DNA from: Gottfriedia luciferensis
GTDB lineage: Bacteria; Bacillota; Bacilli; Bacillales; Bacillaceae_G
Assembly (NCBI RefSeq): GCF_001712755.1
Contig: NZ_MDKC01000002.1
Coordinates: forward strand, 310,001-374,000
Direction: 5' to 3'
Length of the DNA: 64,000 bases
Shown here: in pieces, positions 38,611-48,226 of the stretch
How the letters are laid out: each line of letters opens with the position of its first letter
Numbering within the stretch: the stretch's first letter is position 1
Notes under the pieces: model-generated
Databases searched by the model: none
What the model was told of the DNA's origin: nothing
Seen by the model: only the letters and a program-made list of their open reading frames with translations
Program-made: the position numbers and the translations under genes

Positions 38611-39258
38611 ATGGATTACAATTCGTTTAAAGAAATTATTCACGGAAGAAGAAGTATTCGAAAATTTACTGATCAAGCAGTATCAAATGAAATAATTGAA
38701 GAAATTATTGACTGCGCACGTTATGCTCCAAGTGATACAAACTCACAAACTTGGGAGTTTATCATTATTAAAAACACTGACAAAATTAAAAAAATTGAAG
38801 AGATGACATGGGATTCTCTACATGAAGTTGCTGAAAAAGCAAAAGAAAAAGGATTAGAAAAAGAAGGTAAACTATTAGTTCGTTCTTTTGGTCCTTATGC
38901 AACAGCATTTAGAGAAGCACCAGTTTTAATTATTTGTTTAGCAACACCTTATGAATCAAAATTCAGAACAAAAATATTTGATCCAATTGGCTTTGTTGAA
39001 AATGAAGTTTGGAAAGAAGAAGGAATTAAAAGCAGCTGCTTAGCATCACAAAACCTAATGTTAGCAGCCCATGCATTAGGCTTAGGAACATGTCCAATGA
39101 CAGGTCCAGTCTTACTTGCTCAAGATAAACTAAGAACGTATTTAGAAATTGAGGAAAACCGCGAAATTAACATGGTTATTTCACTTGGATATCCATCTGA
39201 ACCAGCGAAAAAACTTGCACGTAAAGAAGTTGCAGAAATTATTCGTTACGTTGATTAA
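38611..39258 (+). CDS. nitroreductase family protein
   Basis: The 215-residue flavoprotein has the FMN-phosphate motif GRRSIRKFTDQ at residues 10-20 and the GLGTCPMTGP loop in the C-terminal part. Family members use NAD(P)H to reduce nitro compounds, quinones or enones; the physiological substrate is not evident. GGGTGGAAG precedes the ATG, 12 bases after the ABC partner stop, so it may be part of that transcript. A strong terminator follows. Confidence 0.87.
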   Translation: MDYNSFKEIIHGRRSIRKFTDQAVSNEIIEEIIDCARYAPSDTNSQTWEFIIIKNTDKIKKIEEMTWDSLHEVAEKAKEKGLEKEGKLLVRSFGPYATAFREAPVLIICLATPYESKFRTKIFDPIGFVENEVWKEEGIKSSCLASQNLMLAAHALGLGTCPMTGPVLLAQDKLRTYLEIEENREINMVISLGYPSEPAKKLARKEVAEIIRYVD

Positions 39259-39269
39259 TAAAATTAAGT

Positions 39270-39302
39270 AACCCACGAGGAAATTACTCGTGGGTTTTTT
39301 GT
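39270..39302 (+). terminator. terminator after the nitroreductase gene
   Basis: AACCCACGAG (39270-39279) pairs perfectly with CTCGTGGGTT (39287-39296), followed by TTTT. The stem is nearly the same as that at 17.9 kb. Confidence 0.9.
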
Positions 39303-39524
39303 ATTTTTATAGAACAATCGACTGGATATTGAATAGAATATCTCTTCGATTAACAAAGTTCATTGCCTGCTTGAGCAATAACTCGCATTTAAAGATGAAA
39401 TTTTAGATCAATTCAAAATATTATATTAGTATAAAATAACGATTGAATTTATATTAATATATTTGTATAATTACTCAAGTGATTAATAAGTAGAAGAATT
39501 TTTTCTGAAAGGTGCAGTATCATC

Positions 39525-40913
39525 ATGAATTCGACTAAAAAATTAGGGGTAATGGGTTTATCATTTTTAAGTATAAATGCAATATTAGGTTTACGTAATA
39601 TTGCTTTTGCTTCAACAATCGGTCCTTCAGCTTTATTTTATTGGATTGCTGCAGCGTTAATTTATTTTATTCCAATTGGATTGATTGTAGCAGAGTTATC
39701 TACAACCTATCCAAATCAAGGCGGAATGGGTGTTTGGGTTCGAAAAGCTTTTGGCGAGAAGGCGTCATTTTTATGTTCGTGGTTTTTTTGGATTGCTAAT
39801 TTTACGTATTATCCGTCACTTTTATTAACTACAACAATTGCGATTGCATATGGAATTAACCAGCCACAAATGGCAAGTCATCCTATGAAAACAGCTATTA
39901 TATCTAGTATTATATTTTGGATTGTTACATTACTTACATTAAAAGGTACTAAAATGAGCGGAAGGCTTGCATCGATCGGGGCTCCACTTGGCGTATTAGT
40001 ACCGGCTATTTTAATATTTGGCTTTGGATTTTATAGTATGTTTAGCGGTGAACCAAGCGCTACCCACTTTACACAAAGTACAATCATGCCAAATAATTTA
40101 TCATTTGGAACGATCATGTTTTTATCAACACTAATGTTTGGTTTTTCAGGGGCAGAAATGCTAGGAACGATTGCAGGTAATGTAAGAAACCCACAAAAAA
40201 CATTTCCTAGAGCAATTTTAATTACATCAATTATTATTGCATTAGTATATATACTTGCAACAGTTGCTTTCCAGTTTGTCATTACAATTTCATCTGACCA
40301 AACTGCGACGGCACTTTACTTATTTGCGGATAAAATAACTTCACAATTTGGACTGGATTTTTCACTTTCTCAAATTTTAGGAATCTGCTTTGTATTAGCA
40401 TTTGTAGGATCTCTTTCATTTTTAATTTTGAATCCAAGTGTAATGATTGCTGAAAGTGCAAAAGAGGTACTTCCTAAAAATTTATTAAAAGAAAATAAAG
40501 ATGGTATGCCATCAATTTTAATATTAGGTCAAGCAGCGGCAGTAACGCTAATTTTAATCCTATCTGCATTTGTACCAAGTGTCTCAAAGGCATTAAATAT
40601 GTTAATTTTAATGTCAACATTGGCATTTTTTATTCCTTATGTATTTTTAATTAGTGCGTATCTTAAACTTCGTATGACTGATAAAAAAATAAACAGACCG
40701 TTTAAAATTAAAAGTAATTCACTAGCCATTTTCGTTGCACTCATTGGAATGATTTCAGTAGTTGGAACAATCGGTTTAACGCTTATTCCAGCTCCAGATA
40801 CGACATTACTAGAATATTTACCTATCGTACTTGGACCAATTTTATTTGGATGTATTGGATTTATACTTTACACTAATGGAACGAAAGGTAAAAAGAAACA
40901 AATGAAAAACTAA
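39525..40913 (+). CDS. APC family amino acid permease
   Basis: The 462-residue protein has about 12 membrane helices. The first helix region LSINAILGLRNIAFAS and the later GGMGVWVRKAFGEKASFLCSWFFWI are typical of the APC superfamily, close to glutamate/GABA-antiporter-like members. Substrate is not determinable from sequence. GAAAGGTG precedes the ATG. It is monocistronic, ending in a terminator shared with the convergent peptidase gene. Confidence 0.85.
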   Translation: MNSTKKLGVMGLSFLSINAILGLRNIAFASTIGPSALFYWIAAALIYFIPIGLIVAELSTTYPNQGGMGVWVRKAFGEKASFLCSWFFWIANFTYYPSLLLTTTIAIAYGINQPQMASHPMKTAIISSIIFWIVTLLTLKGTKMSGRLASIGAPLGVLVPAILIFGFGFYSMFSGEPSATHFTQSTIMPNNLSFGTIMFLSTLMFGFSGAEMLGTIAGNVRNPQKTFPRAILITSIIIALVYILATVAFQFVITISSDQTATALYLFADKITSQFGLDFSLSQILGICFVLAFVGSLSFLILNPSVMIAESAKEVLPKNLLKENKDGMPSILILGQAAAVTLILILSAFVPSVSKALNMLILMSTLAFFIPYVFLISAYLKLRMTDKKINRPFKIKSNSLAIFVALIGMISVVGTIGLTLIPAPDTTLLEYLPIVLGPILFGCIGFILYTNGTKGKKKQMKN

Positions 40914-40918
40914 TAAAA

Positions 40919-40957
40919 AAACCTAAATTATTTTGAAATAATTTAGGTTTTTTTGAT
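40919..40957. terminator. bidirectional terminator
   Basis: AAACCTAAATTATTT (40919-40933) and AAATAATTTAGGTTT (40936-40950) form a perfect 15-bp palindrome flanked by A and T runs. It serves the permease gene and the convergent pepF gene. Confidence 0.9.
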
Positions 40958-40961
40958 GTTT

Positions 40962-42773
40962 TTAGAAAAGAGACTCTAATTCAGTCACTAATGAACCAAC
41001 ATACTCAACAGCTTCCTTGATTGGTGCACTTGTTGTTAGATCAACACCTGCCATTTTTAATAGTTCAACAGGTTTTTTCGATCCACCTGTTTTTAATACT
41101 TCAATCCATGAATCAATAACAGGTTGGCCTTCTGAAGCAATTCTTCGTGAAATTGCAGTAGATGCAGTCAATCCAGCAGAATAAGTATATGGATAAAGTC
41201 CCATATAATAATGAGGCTGGCGCATCCAAGTTAAACTTGCACCTTCATCTATTTCAACAGAATCTCCCCAAAATTCTTTCAGAACATTCCCTTTAACTTC
41301 ACAGAAGGTCTTCGCTGTAAGAGGCGTACCTTTTTCAGAAAGGTCATAAACTCTTCTTTGGAACTCACCTTCAAGTAAATGAGTTACAAAATTATGATAA
41401 TAAGTACCTAGTAATTGCAGGATCACCCAACGCTTCATTTTTGGATCATTCGTTTGTTTTAATAAATATTGGCCTAATAACATTTCGTTAAATGTCGAAG
41501 GTGCTTCTACGAAATACATAGAAGGACGTGTATTTACAACACGTTGATATTTGTTTGCATAATAAAAATGACCAGCATGCCCTAGCTCATGAGCAAGGAC
41601 AAATGCATTTCTCATCGTATCCTGCCAGCTAATTAAAATATATGGATGCACTCCATACGGACTAGAGCAAAATGCACCTGTTGATTTTCCAACATTATCG
41701 GAATAATCAATCCAACGCTCATCAAACGCTTTTTCCATAATTGAAACATAGTCAGGTCCCATAATTTCTAGTGATTTTAAAATCGTTTCTTTTGCTTCTT
41801 CATAAGTAGTGCTTGGGTTGAAATCTGGATCTAGTGGTGCTTTTAAGTCATAGAAATGTATCGTTTCAAGTCCAAGTTGTTTTTTCTTTAAGTTAGCTAG
41901 TCTACGCATATGTGGAGCTAATTCCTTAAAGATGATATTTAATTGATTATGATACATTTCTAAAGATACTTTATGATCTTCAAGTAGCATTTGCGTAACT
42001 GAGTCATAATTACGTAATTTACTTAATGCGACTTCCTTTTTTACTTGAGTAGCATAAATCGAAGCATATGTATTTTTGTATTGGGTAAGTGTTTTAGTAA
42101 AAGATTCATACGCTTGTTTACGCACTGTTTGATTTGGAGAGAATTCATATAAGTTTTCGAACATGGCAAACGAATTTTCTAATTCTTTTCCATTTTCATC
42201 TTCAAAGGAATCGAATTTTAAATCAGCGGCCTTACTTGTTTGGTAAATTCGATATGGGGCAGAAGTAACTTCACCAAGCGCAGCTAAAGCCTCTTCAGTT
42301 TCAGGGAGTAATATATGTTTTTTAGATGCAATAATTTCTTCTAATAATAATTTAAAGACCTCAATTTCATTTTCTTCCTTAATAAATCCTTCTAACATTT
42401 CGTTATTTAAATGTAAAAGCTCTGATTGAATAAACGTTAAAGTTGTATTTGCTTTTGTACTTAAGCTAGAAAATTGTAAACTATCAGATTGATTTTGAGA
42501 ATCTGAACCATCTCCAGACTGAAGTAAGCTTACATATGTACCACAACGAATTAATTGAAGCATAATCGATTCATAAGTTAATAAAGCCTTTTTTAAAGAT
42601 TCAGCAGACTTAAGGACAGAACCTTTTAGCGATTTCGCCTCTACTAGGTCATTCTCAATTAGTTCTAAAGCAACTAGCCACTCTGCACGAGTCGGAAATA
42701 AATCCTCTAATTTCCATGTCATTTCTGTTGGAACCTCAGCACGTGTTAAACGTTTTACTAACATTTTTTCCAT
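40962..42773 (-). CDS. pepF: oligoendopeptidase F (M3 family)
   Basis: The 603-residue zinc peptidase has HELGH starting at residue 395 in FVLAHELGHAGHFYYAN. The opening RAEVPTEMTWKLEDLFPTRAEW is typical of PepF. It hydrolyses oligopeptides in the cytosol. ATG at 42771-42773 is chosen because AAAGGAGG lies seven bases upstream; a TTG one codon earlier is too close to it. It is the second M3 peptidase of the window and more like PepF of B. subtilis and lactococci than the one at 33 kb. Confidence 0.92.
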   Translation of the reverse strand: MEKMLVKRLTRAEVPTEMTWKLEDLFPTRAEWLVALELIENDLVEAKSLKGSVLKSAESLKKALLTYESIMLQLIRCGTYVSLLQSGDGSDSQNQSDSLQFSSLSTKANTTLTFIQSELLHLNNEMLEGFIKEENEIEVFKLLLEEIIASKKHILLPETEEALAALGEVTSAPYRIYQTSKAADLKFDSFEDENGKELENSFAMFENLYEFSPNQTVRKQAYESFTKTLTQYKNTYASIYATQVKKEVALSKLRNYDSVTQMLLEDHKVSLEMYHNQLNIIFKELAPHMRRLANLKKKQLGLETIHFYDLKAPLDPDFNPSTTYEEAKETILKSLEIMGPDYVSIMEKAFDERWIDYSDNVGKSTGAFCSSPYGVHPYILISWQDTMRNAFVLAHELGHAGHFYYANKYQRVVNTRPSMYFVEAPSTFNEMLLGQYLLKQTNDPKMKRWVILQLLGTYYHNFVTHLLEGEFQRRVYDLSEKGTPLTAKTFCEVKGNVLKEFWGDSVEIDEGASLTWMRQPHYYMGLYPYTYSAGLTASTAISRRIASEGQPVIDSWIEVLKTGGSKKPVELLKMAGVDLTTSAPIKEAVEYVGSLVTELESLF

Positions 42774-42990
42774 CAAATTGCCTCCTTTATTAGTAGTTGG
42801 TACGAATCTATTATACTGTATAAAAACAAATAAATGGTGGAATTATTCGATAAAATAGAAAATTATAACAATTTCACTGCACAAGCCGTCATTATTTTGA
42901 TAAAATTAATTGTATTTGGTTAAAAATTTTAACTTTTATAAAAAAAAATGGAAATAAATTTTATTCCTTTGAAAGGGGTTTTTTAATCGA

Positions 42991-43512
42991 ATGAAAAAAT
43001 TTAAAATGGTCTGTTTACTAACCTTGGCAACTATCGTACTTTCAGCTTGTACTATTAAAAAGCCTCCACAAAATTTAGCTATTAAACCACAAGGTACTTA
43101 TGATTTTAAAACCGTCGGGATTAAAGTAGAATCATCACTTCCTAAAAATGCTAAATTTAATCTTTTGTTTAAAGATGATGATACAAAGAAAGTAATCTAC
43201 GAAACTACTATTAAAACAGATGAAAATGGTACTGCAAATAAGAAAGTTTTATTAGATACAAAAAATAAAAACCTAACTGGTTTATTATTTTTTAAGCCTG
43301 AAAACCAACCAAAAAACATTCAAGACAAATTCGGTAAATATGGTGAAAACATTCGATCCACTACAGAAGGTTATCGAGTTGGGAAAAAAAATAACCAAAA
43401 ATATATATATATTAAACAGTACGGTACATTTTGGAAATTCGGTAAATTAAGTGATGGAGGTTTTCTAGTATTTAGTAAAGATAAGATAAAGCAAGAAAAG
43501 GAGGGGAAATAA
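42991..43512 (+). CDS. predicted lipoprotein beside an ABC permease pair
   Basis: The 173-residue product has a lipobox LSAC with Cys at residue 20 after a typical signal. The mature part is beta-rich and lysine-rich, with no match to a solute-binding protein and too short to be one. It lies 34 bases before a pair of permease genes and may be transcribed with them. GAAAGGGG precedes the ATG. Function unknown. Confidence 0.65.
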   Translation: MKKFKMVCLLTLATIVLSACTIKKPPQNLAIKPQGTYDFKTVGIKVESSLPKNAKFNLLFKDDDTKKVIYETTIKTDENGTANKKVLLDTKNKNLTGLLFFKPENQPKNIQDKFGKYGENIRSTTEGYRVGKKNNQKYIYIKQYGTFWKFGKLSDGGFLVFSKDKIKQEKEGK

Positions 43513-43546
43513 TACACAATTAGGCGAAAGAGATTGTGTAGAAAAC

Positions 43547-44425
43547 ATGATACAAACAAGTAGAATTATATCTAAATATCTTCTTCAGTTTTGTTTAACC
43601 ATATTCGGAATTGGATTAATTACGGCTACTTCTTTTACTCTATTTTTACCAAAAGGGGAGCGACTGGTTGAGTTTTGGAATCAACTACAAATCTTTTTTT
43701 GGAGTTTTTTTTACTTCGATAATTTAGAAGTTTACTTAAAAGAATTTCAATATGCTCCTTTTTCTTCCGTATTTTTAGAGCCATATATTTATTCTTTTAC
43801 GATTCTTTTATCAGCGTTTTTACTTTCAATTTTCGTGGCATTATTTATTGCTTATATAGTTAATTTAGGCCCAAAATCATTTAGAAAAATAATGAATAGT
43901 ATCCTATTTTTCCTACAATCTATACCAGATGTAGTAATGATTTGCGTATTTCAAATTTTCTTTTTATGGATTTTTAATAAAACAGGCGTTAAAATTGTGG
44001 ACCCAGTAAATGGCTTTGAATCGAAAGCTTACGCATTACCAATCTTCCTTGTATCAATCATTCCTACTATTCAACTTTTCCAAATGTTATTTCTAGCAAT
44101 ACAGGAAGAAAAAATTAGAGACTATGTAGAGTATGCAAAAGCAAAGGGACTGTCTAATTCTTGGATTATTATCCGTCATATATTACGAAATGTTGCGATT
44201 ACTTTATTAAGTAATAGTAAGCTAATATTTTGGATGATGATTTCAAATCTATTAATAGTAGAGAAGTTCTTTAATATGAAGGGCTATTTTTCATTTCTAT
44301 TTAATAACAGCAGTTCGCCTGAAATCTTTTTTATGGCGCTAGTTTTACTATTTATCCCATTCTTTTTGCTAGAGATTTTGTTTAAACAAATTGTTAATAG
44401 AATGAAAGGGGGACAAGCTATATGA
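43547..44425 (+). CDS. ABC transporter permease, DppB/OppB-like
   Basis: The 292-residue protein has about six membrane segments and an EAA-type cytoplasmic loop (EYAKAKGLSNSWIIIRHILRNVAITLL, about 195-221), the contact site for an ATPase. It is DppB/OppB-like but diverged. The stop overlaps the next permease start by four bases. No ATP-binding or solute-binding gene is nearby. Ribosome site is weak. Confidence 0.75.
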   Translation: MIQTSRIISKYLLQFCLTIFGIGLITATSFTLFLPKGERLVEFWNQLQIFFWSFFYFDNLEVYLKEFQYAPFSSVFLEPYIYSFTILLSAFLLSIFVALFIAYIVNLGPKSFRKIMNSILFFLQSIPDVVMICVFQIFFLWIFNKTGVKIVDPVNGFESKAYALPIFLVSIIPTIQLFQMLFLAIQEEKIRDYVEYAKAKGLSNSWIIIRHILRNVAITLLSNSKLIFWMMISNLLIVEKFFNMKGYFSFLFNNSSSPEIFFMALVLLFIPFFLLEILFKQIVNRMKGGQAI

Positions 44426-45477
44426 TAAAAAATAGAAAATATTTACCAATTATAATTGGAAGCTTTATCATACTTGGCTTAATCACCTTTAGTTTTATTT
44501 ATACTTACTTTATTAAGGATACGATCAAACCAGCCCCTGCTTTGTTATACAATGCAGAAGGTAAATTAGTAGATACATATGGTTATCCTCCAAGTTCGAA
44601 ATATCTTTTTGGTGTCGACCGATTTGGAAGAGATGTATTTTGGATGGTAATTGATGGTGCAAAATACACTTTATCCATTGCCATCGTTGTAGGACTAATG
44701 AGAGTCATATTTGGTAGTTTACTAGGCACATTTTTCGGATTCATGAATCAAAGATTATTAAAAATTATTGAACCAATTTTAAATGCATTTCGTTTTGTCC
44801 CAGCTGTAATCATTATATTTCCATTTTTTGTGAAATTAAATGACGTTCCAGAAGCAGCAAAAGAAAAAACGATTGCAATTCAAATAACACTACTAATTAT
44901 TATTTCAATACCAATATTGATGAATTCAATAGGTGAAGAAGTAAGAGATTTTTTAAAAAATGATTTTATTACTAGCTCTAGAGTCATTGGTGCACGAAAT
45001 GGCTGGATCCGCCGTAAACATGTCATACCATATTTAAGAAGCCGAATTCTTTTATTATTTGTACAACAGACTATTCATACTTTATTTTTACTAACCCAAT
45101 TAGGGGTTTTTAAACTTTTTATTGGTGGTGTAAAAGTTCTCTACTTAGATCTAGGTGTCGATCGGCCGATGTCACAAGCTAATGAATGGTCTGCGATGAT
45201 TGGTGCTAATTACATCGAGTTATCGATTGATTCATGGGTAATCATTGGTCCAAGTATCGCTTTTATCGTTTCAATATTTGCTTTTAATCTTATTAAATTG
45301 GGAATTGAGCGCTTAATGGAAAACCAAACAGTGCAAAAAAAGAAGAAACCTCTCAGAAATGAAAATTTATATCCTGGATTAAATGATTTCGATTTTGTAA
45401 ATAAAGAAAATTTAGATGAAGTTAATAGGATTTTAGAGGAAGAACCTAAAACGAATGGACAGCTTTTAACAAGATAA
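44422..45477 (+). CDS. ABC transporter permease, DppC/OppC-like
   Basis: The 351-residue protein has one N-terminal membrane helix, a periplasm-side loop with LFGVDRFGRDVFWMVIDGAKYTL (the DppC/OppC signature LGTDxxGRD), then five more helices. An EAA-like loop (SSRVIGARNGWIRRKHVIPYL) follows. A polar 50-residue C-terminal tail is unusual. It overlaps the preceding permease by four bases and should form a heterodimer with it. The required ATPases are not in this window. Confidence 0.78.
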   Translation: MIKNRKYLPIIIGSFIILGLITFSFIYTYFIKDTIKPAPALLYNAEGKLVDTYGYPPSSKYLFGVDRFGRDVFWMVIDGAKYTLSIAIVVGLMRVIFGSLLGTFFGFMNQRLLKIIEPILNAFRFVPAVIIIFPFFVKLNDVPEAAKEKTIAIQITLLIIISIPILMNSIGEEVRDFLKNDFITSSRVIGARNGWIRRKHVIPYLRSRILLLFVQQTIHTLFLLTQLGVFKLFIGGVKVLYLDLGVDRPMSQANEWSAMIGANYIELSIDSWVIIGPSIAFIVSIFAFNLIKLGIERLMENQTVQKKKKPLRNENLYPGLNDFDFVNKENLDEVNRILEEEPKTNGQLLTR

Positions 45478-45525
45478 TAGCTTAATAGAAGGCATTTGTT
45501 CTAAATTAAGAATAGAGTGAGTTAA

Positions 45526-45678
45526 TACGAAAATGGAAATAAAGAAAATCCAACTATTGTTTGTGTTCACAGCCTTGCTGGAAATGCAATTTATAGTTTT
45601 GAAGAATTAGCAAAAAATCTAGTAAATAAATTTCATTTGATTGTGTTCGATCATTACATTTGTGGAGTTTCTAACTAA
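45526..45678 (+). pseudogene. alpha/beta hydrolase fragment
   Basis: This stretch is open for 50 codons between an in-frame TAA (45523) and TAA (45676). It reads YENGNKENPTIVCVHSLAGN then YSFEELAKNLVNKFHLIVFD. That is the first strand, oxyanion-hole HG-like loop and second strand of an alpha/beta hydrolase. There is no start codon with a ribosome site, no nucleophile elbow and no catalytic residues, so it is a decayed remnant. Confidence 0.65.
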
Positions 45679-45709
45679 TCAACTAATTACATAACAGGAG
45701 TCTAATTTT

Positions 45710-46228
45710 ATGAAAAAAATAATTCCAGTTTTAATGCTAGTATTAGTCATATTGACTGGTTGTAATTCTGATACTATTTACACACCTCTTTATGATGGGA
45801 AAAAATTAATTATTGGTGTTATAGGAAATATTCCGAAAGTAAGAGAAGAGAATGTGAAATTCAAACATATTAATTTGGATAAAATCGAAGAAACTAAGAA
45901 TCTTTCCTCGGAATTTGATGCCATAATAATAAAGAAGGAACATCTTTCTAAAGTTGCCAATCATAAATATCTAGCTATTTATCAACATTCTGGTCTTCCA
46001 TTTTTCTTTATGGATTCAAAAAAATCATTTGAATTAATTATTAATGGACAAATATCCTATAAAGATGCGCCTGATATGGTTGACCAATCCTATGCCACGG
46101 GTATTTTGGATGAAAATCATTTCTGTGGATATGGACTATACAATGACAAAGTAAACGATCTTAACATAAAGGATGTATATACACGAATTTTTAAAACAAT
46201 TGATTCTAGCAAATGTTTCAACGATTAA
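45710..46228 (+). CDS. predicted lipoprotein, unknown function
   Basis: The 172-residue product has a lipobox LTGC with Cys at residue 18. The mature part starts SDTIYTPLYDGKKLIIGVIGNIPKVREENVKF and alternates strands and helices, somewhat like a periplasmic-binding fold fragment, but no family is recognised. AACAGGAG precedes the ATG. It stands alone, with a strong bidirectional terminator downstream. Confidence 0.6.
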   Translation: MKKIIPVLMLVLVILTGCNSDTIYTPLYDGKKLIIGVIGNIPKVREENVKFKHINLDKIEETKNLSSEFDAIIIKKEHLSKVANHKYLAIYQHSGLPFFFMDSKKSFELIINGQISYKDAPDMVDQSYATGILDENHFCGYGLYNDKVNDLNIKDVYTRIFKTIDSSKCFND

Positions 46229-46316
46229 GACATAAAATATGTGAGTTTGTAGGAGTGTATTGAAATAACTACTCTGAAATATGTTAAGTGAAAAAAGCAT
46301 ATAGCATTCTACTAAA

Positions 46317-46362
46317 AGAGTGAAAAACCCAGATCTTAATTGTTCTGGGTTTTTCACTCTTT
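46317..46362. terminator. bidirectional terminator
   Basis: AGAGTGAAAAACCCAG (46317-46332) and CTGGGTTTTTCACTCT (46345-46360) form a perfect 16-bp stem between two convergent genes (lipoprotein and Nudix). Confidence 0.85.
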
Positions 46363-46400
46363 ATGAATTTCCTATTCCATAAAAGCCTCTGTTGAGTTAA

Positions 46401-46865
46401 TTATTTAATAATTGGATGTCTATTATCTTCTTCCCAATCAATTATGAATGATTTTTGTCGTGGATTTAAGTTAGTAGGAAGCTCTGTCTTTCTGAAAAAT
46501 CGATGTTCTCTGCTTTCAATATCCTTTTGTTTTAATTCTCCAGTAAATTGTTTAGATAAAAAAATTATTTGAACGCTGAATGCTTTATCTCCATTAGGGT
46601 ACTGAACAAAGCATTTTTCACCTGAATAGATACCAAACAACTCTAATCCCGTTACAGTAAGTCCCGTTTCTTCAAGAGTTTCCCTTTTTGCCGCCTCCTC
46701 AAAAGTTTCTCCAATTTCCATAATTCCACCTGGTATGCACCAATTGTCTTCGTCTGTTCGGTGTTGCAACAATATTTGTTCATTTTCCTCTATAATGATC
46801 CCACAACCTATTGTGAATAGGGTTTCGTTTCCAATATATTTCCTCATATTTTTGATATAATCCAT
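46401..46865 (-). CDS. Nudix hydrolase
   Basis: The 154-residue protein contains a complete Nudix box, GIMEIGETFEEAAKRETLEETGL, fitting GX5EX7REUXEEXGU. It therefore should hydrolyse a nucleoside-diphosphate-linked compound with Mg2+. The conserved Gly-Gly just before the box is present (PGG). AAGGAGA precedes the ATG. The substrate is unknown. A second, unrelated Nudix gene lies 215 bases away on the opposite strand. Confidence 0.88.
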   Translation of the reverse strand: MDYIKNMRKYIGNETLFTIGCGIIIEENEQILLQHRTDEDNWCIPGGIMEIGETFEEAAKRETLEETGLTVTGLELFGIYSGEKCFVQYPNGDKAFSVQIIFLSKQFTGELKQKDIESREHRFFRKTELPTNLNPRQKSFIIDWEEDNRHPIIK

Positions 46866-46907
46866 GTGAAAATCTCCTTCATCGTACTAATCCTTCAAAA
46901 TTCGACA

Positions 46908-46933
46908 GAAGGAATAAAATTTCCTTCTTTTTT
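46908..46933 (+). terminator. hairpin with T tract, no obvious gene upstream
   Basis: GAAGGAA (46908-46914) pairs with TTCCTTC (46921-46927) and six T follow. It is oriented rightward, but the nearest upstream gene is on the minus strand. It may stop readthrough or antisense transcripts, or be a leftover. Confidence 0.5.
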
Positions 46934-47079
46934 AGCTAACCTTCCATTGAGCGGAATAATTGATCATTTCATCCATAGACATAAAAAAGATGCATTTATT
47001 TGAAAAAAGGTCTCTTTAAGTTTTAATAGAATATTTAAAAAGTATTATTTAGGAGTTAGATGAAGAAAGGGGAATTCTT

Positions 47080-47520
47080 TTGTTATCTAAGGAAAAAAAT
47101 ACAGAAAATAAGTTTTCACCACCCAAACATATTATTTCAGCAGCGACAATTGTAATAAATGAACAAAATCAAATTTTATTAATTAAGGGTCCACAACGAG
47201 GTTGGGAAATGCCAGGTGGGCAAGTTGAAGAGGGGGAATCATTGAAAGAAGCTGCAATTAGGGAAACAAAAGAGGAAAGTGGAATTGATATTGAAGTTTT
47301 GAAATTTTGTGGAGTATTTCAAAATGTTAGTGGATCAATTTGTAACACATTGTTTTTAGCTAAACCAATTGGTGGAAAGTTGACAACATCTTCAGAAAGC
47401 ATAGAAGTGGGATATTTTCCTATTGAGGAGGCCTTAACTATGGTAACTTGGAAAAATTTCAAACAAAGAATTGAATATTGTTTGAATGAAAACAGCCATC
47501 CCTTTTATATAGAGTTTTAA
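47080..47520 (+). CDS. Nudix hydrolase
   Basis: The 146-residue protein has the Nudix box GQVEEGESLKEAAIRETKEESGI with all metal-binding glutamates. The start ISAATIVINEQNQILLIKGPQRGWEMPGG is typical of small Nudix hydrolases of unknown specificity. TTG is the start, about seven bases after AAAGGGGA. It is monocistronic. Confidence 0.87.
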   Translation: MLSKEKNTENKFSPPKHIISAATIVINEQNQILLIKGPQRGWEMPGGQVEEGESLKEAAIRETKEESGIDIEVLKFCGVFQNVSGSICNTLFLAKPIGGKLTTSSESIEVGYFPIEEALTMVTWKNFKQRIEYCLNENSHPFYIEF

Positions 47521-47722
47521 TATTCAACTAACAGATTTCATTATTTTAGCATACATAAAATATGACAATATCACTTTCAAAAATAGATCTTTCTCCTAAT
47601 ATATGAATTTCTAAAAGCTTTTCTTAATTTCGTTTTGACTTCTTATCTCTTTATCTGAGGAATATACATTAAAATGTTTAATGTTTTTCAACACTTAAAA
47701 TATTACAATTGCGGGGGAATAT

Positions 47723-48226
47723 ATGAACGCTTCTTCTTTTTATATGATTGTTATTATGGTTGCTGCATTGGTATTATGGCGAAGAACGAGAGCTATGTAT
47801 CACCCAATTAAAGGAAGAGGAGTTCGCCTTCTTCTCCCAATGCTATATTTACTGATCCCTAGTATTCCCATTGTTTTGAATCCGAATGCTCATGCAGCTA
47901 GCTGGGTATGGATTTGTGCACTTCTCTTTGGAGTTATTTTATCTATTCCACTTATTTGGACGACAAATTATGAACTCCGATCTGATCAACAAATCTACGC
48001 TACAAAGAACAAAAGTTTCATCGTCGTCTTTGTTATAATCTTTATTATCCGATTTGTACTTCGCGATTATTTAAAGTGGCTCGGCAATGAGACTGAGGCA
48101 GCACTTTTTATGACCGTTGCAATCGGATATATTTGCCCTTGGAGAATTATTTCATTTCTCAAGTTTCGTCAAATATATATTAAAAGAAACTATAATAATA
48201 AAGAAACCCTTCAGAAAAATATCTGA
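47723..48226 (+). CDS. CcdC-like (DUF1453) membrane protein
   Basis: The 167-residue protein has five predicted membrane helices. The segment IPLIWTTNYELRSDQQIYATKNKSFIVVFVIIFIIRFVLR resembles the core of CcdC/DUF1453 proteins, found beside cytochrome c maturation genes in B. subtilis. No such genes are here, so a role in cytochrome biogenesis is not supported. GGGGGAA precedes the ATG. The stop codon lies inside the terminator stem. Confidence 0.65.
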   Translation: MNASSFYMIVIMVAALVLWRRTRAMYHPIKGRGVRLLLPMLYLLIPSIPIVLNPNAHAASWVWICALLFGVILSIPLIWTTNYELRSDQQIYATKNKSFIVVFVIIFIIRFVLRDYLKWLGNETEAALFMTVAIGYICPWRIISFLKFRQIYIKRNYNNKETLQKNI

